Positions 15,815-18,612 of a stretch of DNA of 18,612 bases are shown piece by piece. The translations under genes and the position numbers were made by a program. The notes under the pieces are model-generated. The model saw nothing but the letters and a program-made list of their open reading frames with translations, was not told the DNA's origin and did not search any database. Where the stretch lies: the NCBI GenBank assembly GCA_013375405.1, contig JABXJU010000074.1, forward strand, positions 1-18,612, given 5' to 3'. Origin of the DNA: Candidatus Helarchaeota archaeon. GTDB lineage: Archaea; Asgardarchaeota; Lokiarchaeia; Helarchaeales; HEL-GB-A. Positions within the stretch are counted from its first letter, which is position 1, and each line of letters opens with the position of its first letter.

Positions 15815-15841
15815 AATGCGCAAATTGGATAAATGCGCAAA
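15815..15841. repeat. Direct repeat upstream of the structured RNA
   Basis: AATGCGCAAA is present at 15815-15824 and again at 15832-15841, with a shorter CGCAAA at 15810-15815. The copies are 17 bp apart and end 13 bp before the TATA box of the RNA, where an activator or repressor could bind. The core TGCGCA is itself palindromic. Confidence 0.6.
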
Positions 15842-15854
15842 CCGATCCCAAGAG

Positions 15855-15862
15855 TTTAAATA
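15855..15862 (+). promoter_or_regulatory. TATA box of the structured RNA
   Basis: TTTAAATA sits 24-25 nt before the point where the folded, GC-rich RNA begins (about 15882), the standard archaeal spacing. No coding gene starts downstream on this strand for about 800 nt, so this promoter is best explained as driving a non-coding RNA. Confidence 0.6.
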
Positions 15863-15881
15863 GGAGGGGGTCGTTTACTTA

Positions 15882-16220
15882 ACCAGCCACACCAACTTCT
15901 CTTGGTGAGGGATTAGTACTCAAAGAACCTGAGTTTCAGGAAGTATTTCCCCACCGGTCCCAGCGGTTGTTCGCACAAGTCGGGGACATCATAAAGCCCC
16001 GTTTGAAACCGAGCAGTCCCTCCTAGGAACGGGGCAAGAACTCATGTGAACTTTGAGTCGAGCGGGGTAACTCCCTTCAGGGCTCCGGATCCAACGACAC
16101 TCAAGAGTTTTCTCTTGGCAACACACAGAATTATGATGGATGCACTGAACCTGGCGACGGGCGCACAGCCTGATAACCTTAGGGCTGGTCTACTCTTCTC
16201 AGGGTAGATGGAGAATTGGC
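15882..16220 (+). ncRNA. Unidentified structured non-coding RNA, about 310-340 nt
   Basis: The stretch has no plausible reading frame in any frame, and 15951-16100 is 58% G+C by hand count within an AT-rich window, a usual sign of structural RNA in such genomes. Exact complementary arms: ACTCAAAG (15918-15925) with CTTTGAGT (16051-16058); nested inside, GCCCCGTT (15996-16003) with AACGGGGC (16028-16035); GTCCC (15957-15961) with GGGAC (15983-15987), around a TTGT-TCGC-ACAA hairpin; CCTGA-GTT-TCAGG (15928-15940); TCAAGAG-TTTT-CTCTTGG (16101-16118); and a possible end-to-end helix ACCAGCC (15882-15888) with GGCTGGT (16183-16189). The last arm could alternatively pair locally with CAGCC at 16166-16170. 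A TATA box fits the 5' end and a hairpin with T-run follows. The size suits RNase P or SRP RNA, but I could not find their invariant sequences on either strand. Ends are approximate. Confidence 0.7.
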
Positions 16221-16242
16221 ATAAAAATTTATAGATTTTTAT
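16221..16242 (+). terminator. AT-rich hairpin with T-run after the structured RNA
   Basis: ATAAAAAT (16221-16228) and ATTTTTAT (16235-16242) are exact reverse complements around a 6-nt loop, with five T in the second arm. The element sits where the GC-rich RNA ends. It is a plausible transcription terminator or 3'-end signal; AT-only stems are weak, so this is tentative. Confidence 0.45.
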
Positions 16243-16320
16243 AACTAATTTGAAGGTTATATAATAAATAGAGAAGTAAAAAGGAGGTCATTTATAATAA
16301 TAATTAAATCAAATAAAACT

Positions 16321-16557
16321 CTATTTTTTTGCCTTCCAAGCCTTCGTGCTTACTCGTTCAACTAAATTATTTAGCTCTAACCGGTTTAGAATTTGAATTA
16401 CTTGATTTCTATCCAATATTCGCTTAATAATTCGAACGATTGCCCTTGGCCTATGTGATTCAGTTTCAATGGCAGCTAAAACTAACCGATCATAATCCGA
16501 TAAGCCATCCTCTGGAATTTCCGACCCTTTCTTTACACCTTTCTGGGACAGCTGCAT
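16321..16557 (-). CDS. Small winged-helix-like protein
   Basis: A 78-residue basic protein, starting at ATG 16557 (a GTG at 16560 precedes it directly). From about residue 20 the pattern DYDRLVLAAIETESHRPRAIVRIIKRILDRNQVIQILNRLELNNLVERVSTKAWKAKK looks like a compact winged helix: three helices with a turn before the recognition helix (RNQVIQILNRLELNNLVERV), then a short wing. This makes a DNA-binding regulator plausible, although no named family is recognised. A palindromic ATTTAAAT (16603-16610) about 45 nt upstream fits as its TATA box. It is divergent from the SWIM-like gene, and the shared promoter region carries a perfect 13-bp direct repeat that this protein might bind (inference). Confidence 0.65.
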   Translation of the reverse strand: MQLSQKGVKKGSEIPEDGLSDYDRLVLAAIETESHRPRAIVRIIKRILDRNQVIQILNRLELNNLVERVSTKAWKAKK

Positions 16558-16615
16558 CACCTACATGCTTTCTTCTGATATTTGTCTCTAAATCTGGTAA
16601 CTATTTAAATAATTA

Positions 16616-16650
16616 CTTCTTAAAACTATCTTTAAATCTTCTTAAAACTA
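16616..16650. repeat. Perfect 13-bp direct repeat in a divergent promoter
   Basis: CTTCTTAAAACTA occurs at 16616-16628 and 16638-16650, 22 bp apart, close to two helical turns. The TATA-like TTTAAATC (16631-16638), about 35 nt before the ATG at 16669, lies between the copies, so a protein bound to both would straddle the promoter of the SWIM-like gene. Confidence 0.75.
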
Positions 16651-16668
16651 CTTATTTAATCGATAAAA

Positions 16669-17058
16669 ATGGACAAACCAACCTTTTCAAAGGCAGAGCT
16701 GGAACAAAAAGATATCCATGAATTATTGAAATTACTTTCTGATATTAAACGTCTTCAGAAGGCAAGAACCCTTAAATATAAGGATATCCGAATCATTTTT
16801 CAATCAGAGGAGGGGTACATGTATGAAATTAAGGGGACAAAACAAACTTATTTTTTACGAATTGATCGGAAAAACAGAGCGCTTATTCATAACTGTGAAG
16901 ATTGGATTCGACGAGGTATGAGGGAGAACAAATTATGTAAACATTTTGACCGCATCTTTCAGGAAATCTATGAAAAGGAGGCGAAGGCCATATTAATCGA
17001 TCTGCTGCTCAATTCGTGGGTTTTTTTAGATTCTGATAACTATTTAAAAACTCGCTGA
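16669..17058 (+). CDS. SWIM-like zinc-binding protein
   Basis: A 129-residue protein. The N-terminal half is helical and charged. The centre YMYEIKGTKQTYFLRIDRKNRALIHNCEDWIRRGMRENKLCKHF (about 50-93) has the layout of a SWIM zinc finger: two beta strands, then H74-x-C76, then C90-x-H92. The canonical SWIM motif is C-x-C...C-x-H, so the first cysteine is replaced by histidine, which can still coordinate zinc. A C-terminal helix IYEKEAKAILIDLLLNSWVFL follows. SWIM domains bind DNA or proteins; stand-alone versions of this size occur in archaea with unknown function. The TATA-like box about 35 nt upstream and absence of a ribosome binding site suggest a leaderless message. Confidence 0.65.
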   Translation: MDKPTFSKAELEQKDIHELLKLLSDIKRLQKARTLKYKDIRIIFQSEEGYMYEIKGTKQTYFLRIDRKNRALIHNCEDWIRRGMRENKLCKHFDRIFQEIYEKEAKAILIDLLLNSWVFLDSDNYLKTR

Positions 17059-17068
17059 AGAAGTAAAT

Positions 17069-17365
17069 TTAGGCAGGCACGTAGACTTTCAATCTATTAG
17101 ATAAAATATAGGGCTTAATTTTCTTTTCTCCAAGTAAATCGTTGAGGATTTTTTTCACAAGCGAAATGCGAATATTATACTTCAGAGAGATTAATGAATG
17201 GGTAATCATTTTCATTTTTGGAACTTCTTTCAATATAGTATTCATTAAATCGTCCTCAATATAAATATCTCGTTCAAAATGTTCATCTTTCTCTTTATCG
17301 GACACGCCCCACTTTTTGCGTTTTGCTTTCGGTGTGGTGCTCGGTTTGGCTTTCTTCTTTGGCAT
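17069..17365 (-). CDS. rps25e: Small-subunit ribosomal protein eS25
   Basis: A 98-residue protein matching archaeal/eukaryotic eS25, a small-subunit ribosomal protein absent from bacteria. The basic N-terminus KKKAKPSTTPKAKRKKW (3-19) is typical, and the winged-helix core contains the recognisable ILKEVPKMKMITHSLISLKYNIRISLVKKILNDLLGEKKIK (44-84), corresponding to the family's LLKEVP-K-KLITPS-VS-RLKI-GSLA-LREL-EKGLIK. It starts at ATG 17365 with GGTGA upstream and follows the RAM-domain gene by 11 nt, so the two are co-transcribed. It is the last gene of the operon and points to an archaeon with a TACK/Asgard-like ribosome. Confidence 0.85.
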   Translation of the reverse strand: MPKKKAKPSTTPKAKRKKWGVSDKEKDEHFERDIYIEDDLMNTILKEVPKMKMITHSLISLKYNIRISLVKKILNDLLGEKKIKPYILSNRLKVYVPA

Positions 17366-17376
17366 TAGTTCACCTT

Positions 17377-17637
17377 TTACCCTTTATTGATATCTCCGGT
17401 CAGCGCAATCAAAGTCATGGAGCGTTTCACATACGGAACGCGTCGGAGTTCTAAGACAATGGAATTCAATTTTGCCATACTATTAGTCTCTATTTTACAT
17501 ATAACATCCCAAGCGCCATACACGATGTACGATTCGAGAACCTCGGAATGTTGCTTCATTGTTTGAACTATTTCATATTCCTTTCCAGTATCTGCTAAAA
17601 CCATAAGATACGCAATCGTCTTTTCTTTTGATGCCAC
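17377..17637 (-). CDS. Stand-alone Lrp/AsnC ligand-binding (RAM) domain
   Basis: An 86-residue protein. I prefer the GTG at 17637 because GGTGA lies 5 nt upstream; an in-frame GTG at 17646 uses that same GTG as a start and would give 89 residues. IAYLMVLADTGKEYEIVQTMKQHSEVLESYIVYGAWDVICKIETNSMAKLNSIVLELRRVPYVKRSMTLIAL is the alpha-beta sandwich of the Lrp C-terminal effector domain (RAM), which binds amino acids and oligomerises as a dimer or octamer. There is no helix-turn-helix, so on its own it cannot bind DNA; it may sense an amino acid and associate with full-length Lrp proteins. Middle gene of the HEAT-RAM-eS25 operon. Confidence 0.88.
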   Translation of the reverse strand: MASKEKTIAYLMVLADTGKEYEIVQTMKQHSEVLESYIVYGAWDVICKIETNSMAKLNSIVLELRRVPYVKRSMTLIALTGDINKG

Positions 17638-17663
17638 ATTTTTCACCTTCTTTAATTCTCTAT

Positions 17664-17963
17664 TTATTTCATTTTGAACTTTCCGCCACCCATTCGTTTC
17701 ATTTTCTCCTGCTCCTCTAGATAGGCGGATCGGATGTCCCCTAATGCTTCTCTTGCACTAGTTATAACATCACTGTCGGAATCATTTAAAATTTTTCTTA
17801 ACGTGGGAACAACATTGCCCAACGCACGTTTTGGATATTTAGAGCCTACTTCCCCTAATTCTAAAGCTGCTAATGCCCGCAATGATGCATCTTTATGCCG
17901 CGTCTGTTTAATCAGTCTTCGCACGTCTTTCCGTGTCGTCATTTTACAATGATTCCTCTTCAT
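17664..17963 (-). CDS. Small HEAT-repeat protein
   Basis: A 99-residue (or, from ATG 17942, 92-residue) all-helical protein. Two HEAT repeats are seen: DVRRLIKQTRHKDASLRALAALELGEVG (13-40) and NVVPTLRKILNDSDSDVITSAREALGDIRS (50-79), with the characteristic x-D-x-x-V/L-R-x-x-A-x-x-A-L-G pattern, followed by a Met/Lys/Gly-rich tail. HEAT repeats mediate protein-protein contacts; no catalytic function is implied. TTTAAATAAA-like sequence on this strand (about 17994-18005) puts transcription initiation near 17970-17975. The first ATG then has a short leader without a ribosome binding site, and the second has GAGG 12 nt upstream; I cannot decide between them. First gene of the operon with the RAM domain and eS25. 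Confidence 0.75.
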   Translation of the reverse strand: MKRNHCKMTTRKDVRRLIKQTRHKDASLRALAALELGEVGSKYPKRALGNVVPTLRKILNDSDSDVITSAREALGDIRSAYLEEQEKMKRMGGGKFKMK

Positions 17964-18248
17964 TCTTTTAAATTCAAAATGAACCTTATTAAGTTTTTAT
18001 TTAAAGATTGTTTCTTTTAAAATTTTATTAAATGAAATAGACCTCCTCCCTATGATTTTGAATTTTTCTTATATTTTTGCCAAAAATTGATCCTCTCTAC
18101 TTTAAATATTAGATTCTTCTAATGATGTCGTAGGTAATCCTTGAATATATTTCGAATTATACCGCGTAGGTACAATTTTGAAAATTGATATGGGATTACC
18201 CCATTAGTCTAGAATAACTATCCAATTCTAATGATAGAAGGGAAGTAT

Positions 18249-18612
18249 ATGCGGACAAAATTGAAATTTATCTCGTTTATTTTGATTATTTCGCTCTTTA
18301 TGCCGATTATTTTTAGTAATTTTCAACCAACCTTAAGAACTGATTCTCAATCCCCATCAGTACTCAAAAAGTTGGACCTCCCCCTCTCTATATATGGAAA
18401 TACTGAGCTTAACGCCACCGCCAGTGCAGGAAATGGATCCCTAGGAAATCCATACATCCTTGAGAATTATGTTATCAACGCAAGCGGGTTGCCAGCGTCT
18501 GGTATAACAATTGAAAATACCAATGCATATTTCATCCTTAGAAATTGTACCGTGTTCGGGGCGACAGGTCAGTTTGGTTCGGGTATTAAACTTATTAACG
18601 TGATCCACGGGA
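18249..18612 (+). CDS. Secreted right-handed beta-helix protein, N-terminal part only
   Basis: The reading frame is open to the window end (121 codons) and has no stop, so the gene continues beyond. ATG 18249 has AGGGAAG 5 nt upstream. Residues 1-25 (MRTKLK, then FISFILIISLFMPIIF) form a signal peptide or N-terminal anchor. After a Ser/Pro/Thr-rich stretch comes GNPYILENYVINASGLPASGITIENTNAYFILRNCTVFGATGQFGSGIKLINVIHG: rungs of a parallel beta-helix of the NosD/pectate-lyase-like class, with the N-Y/F-I-L-x-N-C-x-V rung typical of large surface proteins in Asgard archaea. Likely exported and attached to, or released from, the cell surface; adhesion or polysaccharide interaction is inferred. 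Full length and C-terminal domains are unknown. Confidence 0.8.
   Translation, partial: MRTKLKFISFILIISLFMPIIFSNFQPTLRTDSQSPSVLKKLDLPLSIYGNTELNATASAGNGSLGNPYILENYVINASGLPASGITIENTNAYFILRNCTVFGATGQFGSGIKLINVIHG

Noticed and set aside
15882..16220. Naming the structured RNA as RNase P RNA or SRP RNA because of its size and promoter
   Set aside because: The invariant RNase P core sequences and the SRP helix 8 motif were sought on both strands and not found; ACAGAA at 16125-16130 and GGCGACGG at 16153-16160 are isolated resemblances in the wrong positions.
1..18612. CRISPR arrays, insertion sequences, transfer RNA genes
   Set aside because: No regularly spaced repeats, no transposase-like protein with inverted ends and no T-loop GGTTC-AATCC arrangement were found on either strand.

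Overview
This is an AT-rich archaeal chromosome segment. Gene 4264-5256 is a transcription factor B (TFB), 17069-17365 is the archaeal/eukaryotic ribosomal protein eS25, and TATA-like boxes lie about 25-30 nt upstream of several starts. The last gene starts a secreted right-handed beta-helix protein whose opening pattern (GNPYILENY...ITIENTNAYFILRNCTV) is common in Lokiarchaeia-like Asgard archaea. I infer an Asgard/Promethearchaeota-type archaeon. The archaeal assignment is firm; the lineage is tentative.

Layout. 96-1115 (+): long coiled-coil protein with a small C-terminal domain. 1320-2974 (+): a DUF362 protein followed by a flavodoxin-like protein. 3061-3942 (+): a class I aldolase/lyase of the DapA superfamily. 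3943-4263: non-coding, with two perfect inverted repeats in front of TFB. 4264-5256 (+): TFB. 5301-6971 (-): four SCP2-type lipid-binding proteins arranged as two duplicated two-gene units. 7195-7707 (-): nitroreductase. 7782-9305 (+): FGGY sugar kinase resembling the autoinducer-2 kinase LsrK. 9383-9821 (+): a HicB-HicA toxin-antitoxin pair. 9889-10830 (-): membrane-anchored alpha/beta hydrolase. 11014-13187 (+): ABC-2 exporter, ATPase plus permease, the permease with a methionine-rich tail. 13201-15691 (-): acyl-CoA synthetase and a short-chain dehydrogenase, a likely lipid/acyl-CoA pair. 15882 to about 16220 (+): a GC-rich, strongly folded non-coding RNA with its own TATA box, which I could not assign to a known family. 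16321-17058: a small helix-turn-helix-like protein and a divergent SWIM-like zinc-binding protein separated by a promoter region with a perfect 13-bp direct repeat. 17069-17963 (-): a compact operon HEAT-repeat protein, stand-alone Lrp/AsnC ligand-binding domain, eS25. 18249 to the end (+): the secreted beta-helix protein, truncated by the window.

How the genes fit together. Lipid and acyl chemistry recurs (SCP2 proteins, acyl-CoA synthetase, SDR, hydrolase, ABC exporter), but there is no single large operon. Most genes are in one- to four-gene units with AGGTGA/GGAGG-type ribosome binding sites, or appear leaderless. The least explained elements are the structured RNA, the repeat-bearing promoters (TFB, the ncRNA, the SWIM-like gene) and the duplicated SCP2 pairs.
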